From the NCBI GenBank assembly GCA_018716725.1, contig DVJP01000015.1, positions 28,766 to 92,765 on the forward strand: 64,000 nt of DNA, written 5' to 3'. A model generated the notes under the pieces. That model saw only the letters and a program-made list of their open reading frames with translations. It searched no databases and was not told the DNA's origin. This DNA is from Candidatus Merdivicinus excrementipullorum. GTDB taxonomy: Bacteria > Bacillota > Clostridia > Oscillospirales > Ruminococcaceae. The position numbers were made by a program, and so were the translations under genes. Every line of letters starts with the position of its first letter. Position 1 is the first letter of the stretch. Positions 53,046-60,496 of the stretch are shown here, one piece after another.

Positions 53046-53744
53046 TTATGCAAACCGGCTCCCGTCCTTGCAGAGGACGGCGTTCCGGCGGATGAGGCGG
53101 TAATCCAGGGCAATGCCTTTTCCCGCCGCGAAAGCATCGGTCAGCAGGGTGGGATTGATGTTCTGGAAAATTCCGGCGGGGAGGGTGATTTCCAAAGCTA
53201 CCGCGTCCCCGGACAGACCAGTTTTGCTGGCAAAGATGCCGGGCTTTAAGTCGATTTCCTTGGGGCCTTTTTTGGTGCGCTTTTCCGTCAGGATGGCGTC
53301 CTGGGCCAAAAAGGCGTCAAAATCCGCCAAAAGTTTTCCCGCGGGGATATCTTTTGCGGAAAACAACAGGGAGTATTCCGCTTTTTCGATTTCTTCCGCC
53401 TTTTTCTGCGGGGCGGCAATCCGGGAAATGACAATCCCTTCGGGAAGAGCGGCGTTTAACCGGCTGAGGATTTCCTCTTCCGGCAGGTTCTCCCGGAGGC
53501 GGAAATCGAAGCTTTCCTCCACCCCTTCATAGCCCAGGGCAATGGGCAGAGCAAAGGTCAGGTAAATGTGAGGGTTGAACCCCTGGGTGAACCAGATGGG
53601 CAGTTTGGACCGCTGGAAGGACCGCTGGATGGTGCGGTACAAATCCAGGTGGGAAATGTATTTGGCCCGGCCTTCCTTCCGGTAAAAAGCCCGGATGTCG
53701 TAAACGGGAGTTCCCTCCACCACGATGATTTTTGGATTATCCAA
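53046..53744 (-). CDS. TIGR03936 / DUF2344 radical SAM-associated protein
   Basis: A 232-residue protein starting at TTG 53744 behind GGAGGAGG; longer frames upstream lie inside the radical SAM gene. Motifs: YRKEGRAKYISHLDL and IQRSFQRSKLPIWFTQGFNP at the N-terminus. It is the usual partner of TIGR03960 radical SAM proteins, with which it overlaps by 8 bases. The pair is conserved next to ribosomal or RNase genes in many Firmicutes, but its reaction is unknown; here neither rplU nor RNase G follows. Confidence 0.83.
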   Translation of the reverse strand: MDNPKIIVVEGTPVYDIRAFYRKEGRAKYISHLDLYRTIQRSFQRSKLPIWFTQGFNPHIYLTFALPIALGYEGVEESFDFRLRENLPEEEILSRLNAALPEGIVISRIAAPQKKAEEIEKAEYSLLFSAKDIPAGKLLADFDAFLAQDAILTEKRTKKGPKEIDLKPGIFASKTGLSGDAVALEITLPAGIFQNINPTLLTDAFAAGKGIALDYRLIRRNAVLCKDGSRFA

Positions 53745-55587
53745 TGCAGCGGCCTCCTCCGATGAGCTTATTTGCGCCGCATCCGGCGCAGTTTTCCTTG
53801 CAGTTGGGGGTGATTTCCGCCCGTTTCGCCTTCTCATATTCCCGCAGGAAGAAGGACTTGGTGACGCCCACGTCGATGTGGTCCCAGGGAAGGATCTCCT
53901 CCGGGGAACGCTCCCGGTTGGCGTAAAACTCCATGGTCAGGCCGTTTTCCGCCATGGCTTCCTTCCACTTGTCAAAGTCGAAAAACTCCTCCCAGCTGTC
54001 GAATTTGCAGCCTTTTTTCCAGGCAGTATAAATTACCTTGCCCAGCCGCCGGTCGCCCCGGGCCAGGACGCCCTCTAAAACGGAGGTTTTCACCTCGTGG
54101 TAATTGAGGGAGATTTTCCGGGTTGTCAGGCTGCGGCGGAGCAGGTCGTGCTTTGCCACAATCTGGTCGTAGGCGTCCTGGGCGCACCACTGGAAGGGGG
54201 TGAAGGGCTTGGGCACAAAGGTGGAAACGGAAATGGTGACGTTCACCGCCTTACCCTTGGGCTTGGTGGGCAGAGAATAATAAAGGTCTACGATTTTCTG
54301 GCCCAGCTGGGTGATGCCCAGCAGATCTTCTTCGGTTTCCGTGGGCAGGCCCATCATAAAATAGAGCTTGACGCTGGTGTAGCCCCCCTCAAAGGCGATG
54401 CGGGAGGTGCGCATGATTTCTTCTTCCGTAACGCCTTTGTTGATGACGTCCCGGAGGCGCTGGGTGCCGGCTTCCGGGGCGAAGGTCAGGCCGGTTTTGC
54501 GGACCTTGTTCACCTTGTCCAGCAGCTCCTTGGAGAAATTGTCCACCCGGAGGGAGGGCAGAGACAGATTGATTTTTTCTTCCAAAGTGTAGTCGATGAT
54601 TTTATCCAGCATTTCCTCCACCTGGGGATGGTCGGAGGTGGAGAGGGAAGCCAAGGACATTTCCTCATAGCCGGTGGTTTCGCAAAGGCTCTTGCCCTGG
54701 GAGCAGAGGACGTCCGGGGATTTGGCCCGGATGGGGCGGTAGATGAATCCCGCCTGGCAGAACCGGCAGCCCCGGATGCAGCCCCGCATGACCTCCAAAA
54801 CCGCCCGGTCGTGGACGACTTCGGTGTAGGGAACTACAAAGGTTTCCGGATAGAAGGCCTTGTCCATGTCCTGGCAGATGCGCTTGGTGATTTTGGCGGG
54901 GGCGCCGTCCTTGGGGGTGACGGCGGCGATGGTGCCGTCTTCGTTATAGGAAACATCGTAAAGGGAGGGGACGTACATCCCCGGAATCTGGGCCGCGTCC
55001 CGCAGAAATGCCTGCTTGTCCCAGTTCCCGGCAGCTTTGTGCTTCTGGTAAAGGTCAATCATTTCCAGCATGATCTCCTCGCCCTCGCCCAGCTGCACCA
55101 GGTCGGCAAAATCGCAGAGAGGCTCCGCATTCATGGCGCAGGGGCCGCCCATCCAGACAATGGGGTCGTCGTTGCCCCGTTCCGCCGCCAAGGGGTTCAC
55201 GCCGCCTAAATCCAGCATATTGAGGATGTTGGTGTAGGAAAGCTCGTATTGCAGGGAAAATCCCAGAAAATCGAAATCAGTCAGCGGGTCGAAGCTCTCC
55301 AGGCCGTAAAGAGGGATGTTATTTTCCCGCATCAGGGCCTCCATGTCCATCCAGGGGGCGTAGACCCGTTCCGCCCAGCAGTCCTCCCGGGCGTTTACAA
55401 GGGAATAGAGGATTTTTAGCCCCAGGTGGCTCATCCCGATTTCGTAGTTGTCGGGGAAACAGAGGGCCAGCCGGGTTTTCACCTTGGATTTGTCCTTGAC
55501 GACACTGTTAAATTCACCGCCCACATACCGGGCGGGTTTCTGCACCTTTAGCAGAAGGGGTTCCAGTTTTTCTCGTAAATTTGACAT
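53737..55587 (-). CDS. TIGR03960-family B12-binding radical SAM protein
   Basis: A 616-residue protein. A cobalamin-binding-like N-terminal domain (about 40-190, FPDNYEIGMSHLGLKILYSL) is followed by a radical SAM barrel with the cluster motif MRGCIRGCRFCQAG (near 270). The C-terminal region ends in a cysteine cluster (CKENCAGCGANK). ATG 55587 is chosen because GGAGG is about 6 bases upstream; a longer in-frame start would enter a repeat. Probable tRNA or rRNA modification role, not established. Confidence 0.87.
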   Translation of the reverse strand: MSNLREKLEPLLLKVQKPARYVGGEFNSVVKDKSKVKTRLALCFPDNYEIGMSHLGLKILYSLVNAREDCWAERVYAPWMDMEALMRENNIPLYGLESFDPLTDFDFLGFSLQYELSYTNILNMLDLGGVNPLAAERGNDDPIVWMGGPCAMNAEPLCDFADLVQLGEGEEIMLEMIDLYQKHKAAGNWDKQAFLRDAAQIPGMYVPSLYDVSYNEDGTIAAVTPKDGAPAKITKRICQDMDKAFYPETFVVPYTEVVHDRAVLEVMRGCIRGCRFCQAGFIYRPIRAKSPDVLCSQGKSLCETTGYEEMSLASLSTSDHPQVEEMLDKIIDYTLEEKINLSLPSLRVDNFSKELLDKVNKVRKTGLTFAPEAGTQRLRDVINKGVTEEEIMRTSRIAFEGGYTSVKLYFMMGLPTETEEDLLGITQLGQKIVDLYYSLPTKPKGKAVNVTISVSTFVPKPFTPFQWCAQDAYDQIVAKHDLLRRSLTTRKISLNYHEVKTSVLEGVLARGDRRLGKVIYTAWKKGCKFDSWEEFFDFDKWKEAMAENGLTMEFYANRERSPEEILPWDHIDVGVTKSFFLREYEKAKRAEITPNCKENCAGCGANKLIGGGRCIG

Positions 55588-55603
55588 TTCATTCCTCCAT
55601 TGC

Positions 55604-55655
55604 CCGGAGTCCGGGCGGACAATTCGACGCGGCCGCACAGCACCGAGCTGACATA
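55604..55655. repeat. Partial hairpin repeat upstream of the radical SAM gene
   Basis: GCCCGG/CCGGGC hairpin, then GGACAATTCGACGCGGCCGC, the conserved repeat edge seen elsewhere in the window. It separates the HTH gene stop from the radical SAM gene. Confidence 0.6.
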
Positions 55656-55719
55656 ATACACCTTTTTGACAAGTAAAAAGGTTCGATACAATTGTCTCCT
55701 GTCCTTGGTAAAGGTCAGG

Positions 55720-55941
55720 TTATGCTTTTGGGTTGGGGTTGTCCGTCAGCCCCAGCAGGTAATCGGCGGACACGCCGTAAAATTTGGCCAGGGCGATAAT
55801 GGTGGACGCGGTGGGTTCCCGTTCTCCATGTTCAAAACGTTGGTAGGTGCGCAAAGAAACCCCAATTGCATTGGCAATTTGTTGCTGTAAAGCGCCTGTT
55901 TTTGATTTTAACAGCAAAAGGCGTTCTTGTAAAGCTGACAT
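55720..55941 (-). CDS. Small Xre-type helix-turn-helix repressor
   Basis: 73 residues comprising a single HTH domain: QQQIANAIGVSLRTYQRFEH (about 25-44) and LAKFYGVSADYLLGLTDNP at the end. ATG 55941 follows AGGAG. It is divergent from a consensus promoter whose -35 lies 15 bases from its start codon, so it may repress that promoter. Confidence 0.82.
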   Translation of the reverse strand: MSALQERLLLLKSKTGALQQQIANAIGVSLRTYQRFEHGEREPTASTIIALAKFYGVSADYLLGLTDNPNPKA

Positions 55942-55955
55942 TTTTATTTCTCCTA

Positions 55956-55984
55956 TTGACAAGACCGTTTGGACGTGTTAGAAT
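55956..55984 (+). promoter_or_regulatory. Consensus promoter divergent from the HTH gene
   Basis: TTGACA, 17 bases, TAGAAT on the plus strand. It reads into the repeat array and the small ribbon-helix-helix-like gene at 56363. Confidence 0.7.
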
Positions 55985-55999
55985 GGTCATGTAAGGTGA

Positions 56000-56056
56000 T
56001 GTAGGGGCGAACTGTGTTCGCCCGCAATACACATTACCCCGGGCCGGGAGACCCGG
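56000..56056. repeat. GTAGGGG hairpin repeats before the 105-bp array
   Basis: GTAGGGGCGAAC-TGT-GTTCGCCC (about 56002-56026) and CCGGGCCGGG/CCCGGCCCC. Same palindromic module type as at 6.4, 16.7 and 24.1 kb. Confidence 0.7.
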
Positions 56057-56330
56057 CCCCTACAACCCTAACGGACGTTTCGGGGAAATTGTAGGGGGCG
56101 ATGCCCACATCGCCCCGGCAATGAAAGGGCAATGTGTATCGCGGGCGGATGTAGGCATCCGCCCCTACAACCCTAACGGACGTTTCGGGGAAATTGTAGG
56201 GGGCGATGCCCACATCGCCCCGGCAATGAAAGGGCAATGCGTATCGCGGGCGGATGTAGGCATCCGCCCCTACAACCCTATCGGGCGTTCCGGGAAAATT
56301 GTAGGGGGCGGCGTCCTCGATGCCCCTTGG
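56057..56330. repeat. 105-bp tandem repeat array (about 2.6 copies)
   Basis: Units start at 56057, 56162 and 56267, each opening CCCCTACAACCCTA. Each unit holds three nested hairpins: ACGTTTCGGGGAAATTGTAG framing, GGGCGATG/CATCGCCCC and GGGCGGATG/CATCCGCCC. No spacers differ between copies, so this is not a CRISPR. No gene. Confidence 0.88.
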
Positions 56331-56362
56331 AATCAAACTTTTATTTTGCTGGAGGTGGTTTG

Positions 56363-56551
56363 ATGTTTCGGCCGAAGAATCCTTTTCCGCACACCAATGT
56401 TCCCCGCACGATTCGGTTCACCCAGGAAATTTTTGACAAGCTGCTTCAGGTTTCCGGAAAAACCGGCCTTTCCTTTAACTCTTTGGTGCTCCAATGCTGC
56501 GAGTACGCTCTGCAAAATTTGGAAACGGCGTCAACCCGGGAATCAATCTAA
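56363..56551 (+). CDS. Small ribbon-helix-helix-like protein
   Basis: 62 residues, starting MFRPKNPFPHTNVPRTIRFT with a strong GGAGGTGG site. RTIRFTQEIFDKLLQVSGK and LSFNSLVLQCCEYAL fit a strand-helix-helix DNA-binding unit. Its 3' end overlaps rarA by 9 bases, convergently. It may be transcribed from the promoter at 55956 through the array. Function unknown. Confidence 0.65.
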   Translation: MFRPKNPFPHTNVPRTIRFTQEIFDKLLQVSGKTGLSFNSLVLQCCEYALQNLETASTRESI

Positions 56552-57817
56552 TTTCTTCCCCTTCACCCGTTCCCAATAGGCTTTGGCGGCCTGTTCGGTC
56601 TTATTGTCCCCGAAATGGTAGTAGGTGCGGTTTTTCAGCGCGTCCGGCAGATACTGCTGTTCCACCCAGCGGCCCGGGAAATCGTGGGGATACTGGTAAA
56701 ACTGCCCCTTGACCTCGGCGTCCTCCCCATCGAAATGCTTGTTCTGCAAAGTCCGGGGAATGGGGCCGGACAGTCCTTTTTTCAAATCCTCCATGGCCTC
56801 GTTGATGGCGTTGTGGGCGGTGTTGGATTTGGGGGCCGTGGCCACTAAAATCACTGCGTCCGCCAGGCAGAGCCGGGCTTCCGGCAGCCCCACCTGCAAG
56901 GCCGCGTCCACCGCCGCCTTGACGATGGGAATAATCATGGGGTAGGCCAGGCCCACGTCCTCGCAGGCGCAGACCATGAGCCGCCGGCAGGCCGAGGGCA
57001 GGTCCCCGGCTTCCAAAAGCCGGGCCAGGTAGTGGATGGCGGCGTCCGGGTCGGAGCCGCGCATGGATTTCTGGTAAGCGGACACAATATCGTAATGCTC
57101 GTCCCCTTCCCGGTCGTAGCGCATGGCGCTGCGCTGGGAAAGCTCCTTGGCCAGTTCCAGGGAAACAAACCGCCCGTTTTCGTCCTGCTTTGCTGAAAGG
57201 GTCAAAAGCTCCACAGTGTTTAAGGATTTCCGCACATCCCCGCCGCAGCTTTGGGCAATGTGGGCGATAACCCCGTCCTCCAGGCGGATGGAATCGCCGG
57301 TTTCTTCTTCCATGGCGGCAAAGCCCCGGAGGATGGCTTTTTCCACTTCTGCAGGCTCCACGGATTTGAACTCGAAAACCGTGGAACGGCTTAACACCGC
57401 ATTATAAATGTAGAAATAGGGGTTTTCGGTAGTGGAGGCAATCAAGGTAATGCGGCCGTCCTCAATGTATTCCAACAGGGACTGCTGCTGTTTTTTGTTG
57501 AGGTACTGGATTTCGTCCAGGTAGAGCAGGACGCCGTTGTAGCCCATAATGGAGTCCAGTTCGTCCACAATGGCTTTGATGTCCGCCAAGGAAGCGCTGG
57601 TGCCGTTTAATTTGTGCAGGCGCTTTTTGGTTTGGGACGCGATAATCCGGGCCACAGTGGTTTTTCCAACGCCGGACGGCCCGTAAAAAATCATATTGGG
57701 GATCTGGCCGCTGTCAATAATGCGGCGCAGGCTTTTTCCTTCCGCCAGAAGGTGTTTCTGCCCCACCACATCCTCTAAGGTTTTGGGGCGCAGGCGGTCG
57801 GCCAGGGGAGACGGCAT
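56543..57817 (-). CDS. rarA: Replication-associated recombination protein A (RarA/MgsA)
   Basis: A 424-residue AAA+ ATPase of clamp-loader type acting at stalled forks: ADRLRPKTLEDVVGQKHLL start, Walker A FYGPSGVGKTT (near residue 48), Walker B LLYLDEIQYL (near 100), sensor 1 TTENP, and the MgsA C-terminal tetramerisation region. It is located by itself, transcribed left. Confidence 0.93.
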   Translation of the reverse strand: MPSPLADRLRPKTLEDVVGQKHLLAEGKSLRRIIDSGQIPNMIFYGPSGVGKTTVARIIASQTKKRLHKLNGTSASLADIKAIVDELDSIMGYNGVLLYLDEIQYLNKKQQQSLLEYIEDGRITLIASTTENPYFYIYNAVLSRSTVFEFKSVEPAEVEKAILRGFAAMEEETGDSIRLEDGVIAHIAQSCGGDVRKSLNTVELLTLSAKQDENGRFVSLELAKELSQRSAMRYDREGDEHYDIVSAYQKSMRGSDPDAAIHYLARLLEAGDLPSACRRLMVCACEDVGLAYPMIIPIVKAAVDAALQVGLPEARLCLADAVILVATAPKSNTAHNAINEAMEDLKKGLSGPIPRTLQNKHFDGEDAEVKGQFYQYPHDFPGRWVEQQYLPDALKNRTYYHFGDNKTEQAAKAYWERVKGKKLD

Positions 57818-57905
57818 GGCGGTTCCTCCTTTACTGATTCTCCCTTTTATTTTACATGAATTTGCGGGAAAAGTAAACCGCCAGAGGGGATTTCTCAGAA
57901 AATTC

Positions 57906-57934
57906 TTGCGAAAACCTCAAAGCCGTGGTACAAT
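57906..57934 (+). promoter_or_regulatory. Sigma-A promoter of the second AraC-family gene
   Basis: TTGCGA, 17 bases, TACAAT, about 24 bases before the TTG start. Confidence 0.65.
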
Positions 57935-57958
57935 GGCCATAGAAAGGGGGCGGAAGGG

Positions 57959-58762
57959 TTGAACGCGTTTTATGAACGCAGGCCGGATGAAATGACGGTA
58001 TTCCACGCGGATTCCATCGATTTCCCGGCCCACTTTCATGAGAGCTTGGAAATGTTTTACGCCATTGAGGAAGGCCACCTGGTGACGGCCGGGGGACGGG
58101 AGCAGAAGATGGGGGCCGGGGACCTGGCGCTGATTTTCCCGGGCAGCATCCATGCCTACGGCATGGAGGAGGGCGTGGCCGCCAGTCCGGCGCTGCTGGC
58201 GGTGGCGCCGCTGCCCTTTACGGGAGAATTCCGGCAGGCCCTTTCGGAAATGCAGCCGGAAACGCCCTTCCTTTCCGCAGGAGAACTGCATCCGGATGTG
58301 GACTATGCCTTCAGTTCCCTGGAAAGGCCGGAAAATCCGCCCAACCTCAAAGCCAGGCGCGCTTTGGTTCAGCTGATTTTGAGCCGGACCCTGCCCATGA
58401 TGAAGCTCCGGAAAAAATCCGGGGAACATACCATCGTTTACCAGCTGGTGGACATCCTTTCCCGGGAATACCGGGAACAGCTGACCCTGGAGGGGCTGTC
58501 CAAACGGCTGGGTGTCAGCCGGTTTACCTTGTCCCGGGTATTTTCCGAGCAGATTGGGTGCGGCTTTCCGGAATATGTCAACCGTCTCCGCTTAAATGAA
58601 GCGGAAACCATGCTGGCCAACACCGGGCTGCCCATTACGGAGATCAGTTACCGCTGCGGATTCGAAACGCCCCGGACCTTCAACCGGGTGTTCCGGGGGC
58701 AGCTGGGGGTAACGCCCCGGGAATACCGCAGCATTGTCAAATCCTCCGGACAGGATAAATAG
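57959..58762 (+). CDS. AraC-family transcriptional regulator
   Basis: 267 residues from TTG 57959 (GGGGGCGGAAGGG site). The N-terminal cupin part (DFPAHFHESLEMFYAIEEGH, MGAGDLALIFPGSIHAYG) would bind a ligand. The C-terminal HTH pair (about 165-260) has LSKRLGVSRFTLSRVFSEQI and YRCGFETPRTFNRVFRGQLG. Target genes cannot be named: the next gene, on the same strand, is of unknown function. Confidence 0.85.
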   Translation: MNAFYERRPDEMTVFHADSIDFPAHFHESLEMFYAIEEGHLVTAGGREQKMGAGDLALIFPGSIHAYGMEEGVAASPALLAVAPLPFTGEFRQALSEMQPETPFLSAGELHPDVDYAFSSLERPENPPNLKARRALVQLILSRTLPMMKLRKKSGEHTIVYQLVDILSREYREQLTLEGLSKRLGVSRFTLSRVFSEQIGCGFPEYVNRLRLNEAETMLANTGLPITEISYRCGFETPRTFNRVFRGQLGVTPREYRSIVKSSGQDK

Positions 58763-58876
58763 CGGATGGGCGGCCTGTCATCAAAGAAAATTGGGTAAAA
58801 AATTTATTGAGCAGAAAAATGATGTGTGAAAATAGAAAAGGTGGGCACACTATGGACAGCCGGTCTGGCAATTTGA

Positions 58877-59443
58877 TTGGAAACGGGTGATTGTTTGTTT
58901 CAAATCCTATTACCGGAAGGCGGGGAAGGCGCCCGTCTTTTTTTCATGGAAATGCTGCCGTCCTTTATCGAAACAGTGCCACTGGGCAGCCCGTTGGTAA
59001 AAGACGGGCGGGAGCTGATCTTCCTGCCGGAGGGGGAAGGGCTTCCAGAGGGCTTTTTGCCCTCCAAAGGGGCCACGGTGATTGCCAGCTCGGAATCCGA
59101 AAGCCAGCTTGCAGGGCTTTCCCAGCTGCCGGTGCAGGTGCTGGCCTGCGGCCTGTCCTCGAAAGATACCGTGACCTTTTCCAGCCGTTCGGAAGGACGG
59201 GCCGCGGTTTCCCTGCTGCGGGAAATTAAGGGCTGGGACGGGCGTCCGGTGGAACCTATGGAATTTTTACTGGACGTCCCGGAGGGCTGCGGCGATTATC
59301 TGGTTTTGGCCGCTGCGGCCGCCGCCGTTTATTTCGGGATTTCCCCTTATCATCTGAAAAAAATTTCCAGTTATAAAAAAGTGAGGCCGGCACATAATAC
59401 TAACGCAAACGCCAAAAACCAAATTTTCAAAAGATATTGTTAA
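58877..59443 (+). CDS. Uncharacterised protein upstream of the SASP gene, start uncertain
   Basis: An open frame of up to 188 codons. The TTG at 58877 has no clear ribosome site; ATG 58946 (MEMLPSFIETVPLG) is an alternative, and 58852 opens a 12-codon mini-frame behind AAAAGGTGGG. Features: LVKDGRELIFLPEG, TVIASSES, CGLSSKDTVTFSS, GRPVEPMEFLLDVP and the hydrophobic LVLAAAAAAVYFG. This pattern resembles a conserved clostridial hypothetical family, but I cannot name it. The last 25 residues overlap a sigma-G-like promoter, so the natural C-terminus may be altered. Confidence 0.55.
   Translation: METGDCLFQILLPEGGEGARLFFMEMLPSFIETVPLGSPLVKDGRELIFLPEGEGLPEGFLPSKGATVIASSESESQLAGLSQLPVQVLACGLSSKDTVTFSSRSEGRAAVSLLREIKGWDGRPVEPMEFLLDVPEGCGDYLVLAAAAAAVYFGISPYHLKKISSYKKVRPAHNTNANAKNQIFKRYC
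59371..59399 (+). promoter_or_regulatory. Candidate sigma-G promoter of the SASP gene
   Basis: TTATA, 17 bases, CATAATA. The -10 box fits the sigma-G pattern CATnnTA exactly; the -35 box matches 4 of 5 positions of GHATR. It lies about 55 bases before the SASP start, as expected for a forespore gene. Confidence 0.55.
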
Positions 59444-59456
59444 GGAGTGTAACTGT

Positions 59457-59720
59457 ATGTCTAACTATAGCAGCAACAAACTGGTTGTTCCCCAGGCCAA
59501 AGAAGCGATGGAGCGTTTTAAAATGGAAGCTGCCAACGAAGTTGGCGTGAACCTGAAGCAGGGCTATAACGGCGACCTCACCTCTCGTCAGGCCGGTTCT
59601 ATCGGCGGACAGATGGTCAAGAAGATGAATCCCATACGAACTTCGAACTTCGAACGGGACAACCGGATTGTGGCCGGGCACAAGATCACCGTCCGGTACA
59701 TAGCGGGGATTGCAATATAA
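59457..59720 (+). CDS. Alpha/beta-type small acid-soluble spore protein with an unusual C-terminus
   Basis: 87 residues. The first 57 are typical SASP: NKLVVPQAKEAMERFKMEAA, NEVGV (GPR protease cleavage region), and YNGDLTSRQAGSIGGQMVKK. Such proteins coat spore DNA and protect it. After MVKKM the usual short charged tail is replaced by about 29 residues (NPIRTSNFERDNRIVAGHKI and more). The DNA at the switch contains the repeat CGAACTTCGAACTTCGAAC, so an insertion or slippage may have replaced the tail. AAGGAGTG precedes the ATG. Confidence 0.88.
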   Translation: MSNYSSNKLVVPQAKEAMERFKMEAANEVGVNLKQGYNGDLTSRQAGSIGGQMVKKMNPIRTSNFERDNRIVAGHKITVRYIAGIAI

Positions 59721-59780
59721 AAACAGGGCGCTGCCAGGGAAAGGCGGCGTTCCGCAAGAAAGGAAAAATATTCGGGAGTA

Positions 59781-59808
59781 ACCGGCGTGACCTATCACGC
59801 CGGTTTTA
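59781..59808 (+). terminator. Terminator after the SASP gene
   Basis: Stem ACCGGCGTGA/TCACGCCGGT with loop CCTA, then TTTAG. Confidence 0.75.
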
Positions 59809-59907
59809 GTTCGTTTAAAGATTTTCCATCTCACTTGAGTTGTATCAGAAACGTCTATGTCAAAATATAAGGCGGCGAAAATAAAATTTTTGCCGCTTTA
59901 TTTTACA

Positions 59908-59956
59908 AAGGTACCTTGACATATTTTGGAAGGAGGGTTATAATTATTAAGGTACC
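59908..59956 (+). promoter_or_regulatory. Promoter of the second MarR-ABC operon with paired operators
   Basis: TTGACA (59916), 17 bases, TATAAT (59939): full consensus. It is bracketed by two GGTACC palindromes (59910-59915 and 59951-59956), each with an AAGG-type 5' flank, 41 bases apart; the first overlaps the -35 and reads AAGGTACCTT. Likely MarR operators. Confidence 0.85.
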
Positions 59957-59983
59957 AAAATATTTTGCAGGGGAGATCAGCAT

Positions 59984-60493
59984 ATGCGGGGACATAACGA
60001 TCGTGAAAAACAGGCTGACATCAACGACAGCCTCATTCTCAATTTGCGGGACTTGAGCCATACCATGCGTTCTTTATATGAAGGGAAGGGCAGCCAAAAG
60101 CGCATCCTCATTATTCTGGATAAAATCGGCGGGACTGTCACGCAGCAGAAGCTTACGGAGCGGCTCGGAATACAGCCGGGTTCTTCCAGTGAAGTAATCG
60201 CCAAGCTGGAAAACGCGGGGTATATTACGCGCACGCCCAATGAAACGGACCGAAGGACGGCAGATATTTCCCTTACGGAAACGGGAAAAATTTTTGCGGC
60301 AGAAGCCAGGGAACAGCGGAGCCGCCGCCATGAGCAGATGTTCTCCTGCCTGTCCGATGAGGAGAAAAACCAGCTCCTTTCGCTGCTGGAAAAAATTAAC
60401 AAGGATTGGGACAAACGTTATCGAAACGCCGAGGATCACTGCAAACATCGGGAGCATTACCGGGAACACCGGCGCCATCCCAAGGGAGAATAA
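59984..60493 (+). CDS. MarR-family transcriptional regulator
   Basis: 169 residues with winged helix TQQKLTERLGIQPGSSSEVI and wing RTPNETDRRTADISLTETG (about 50-110). A His/Arg-rich C-terminus (CKHREHYREHRRHPKGE) is unusual and might bind metal. Divergent sequence from the MarR at 19.4 kb but the same operon type: MarR followed by two ABC half-transporters. 3 bases separate its stop from the next ATG. Confidence 0.87.
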   Translation: MRGHNDREKQADINDSLILNLRDLSHTMRSLYEGKGSQKRILIILDKIGGTVTQQKLTERLGIQPGSSSEVIAKLENAGYITRTPNETDRRTADISLTETGKIFAAEAREQRSRRHEQMFSCLSDEEKNQLLSLLEKINKDWDKRYRNAEDHCKHREHYREHRRHPKGE

Positions 60494-60496
60494 CGT

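Noticed and set aside
54097..55209. 370-codon plus-strand open frame opposite the radical SAM gene
   Set aside because: It is antisense to a clear radical SAM gene. Long antisense frames are common in GC-rich DNA with this codon use, and the product has no known pattern.
56057..56330. Possible CRISPR array
   Set aside because: The 105-bp units repeat completely with no variable spacers, and there are no cas genes. It is a tandem repeat.
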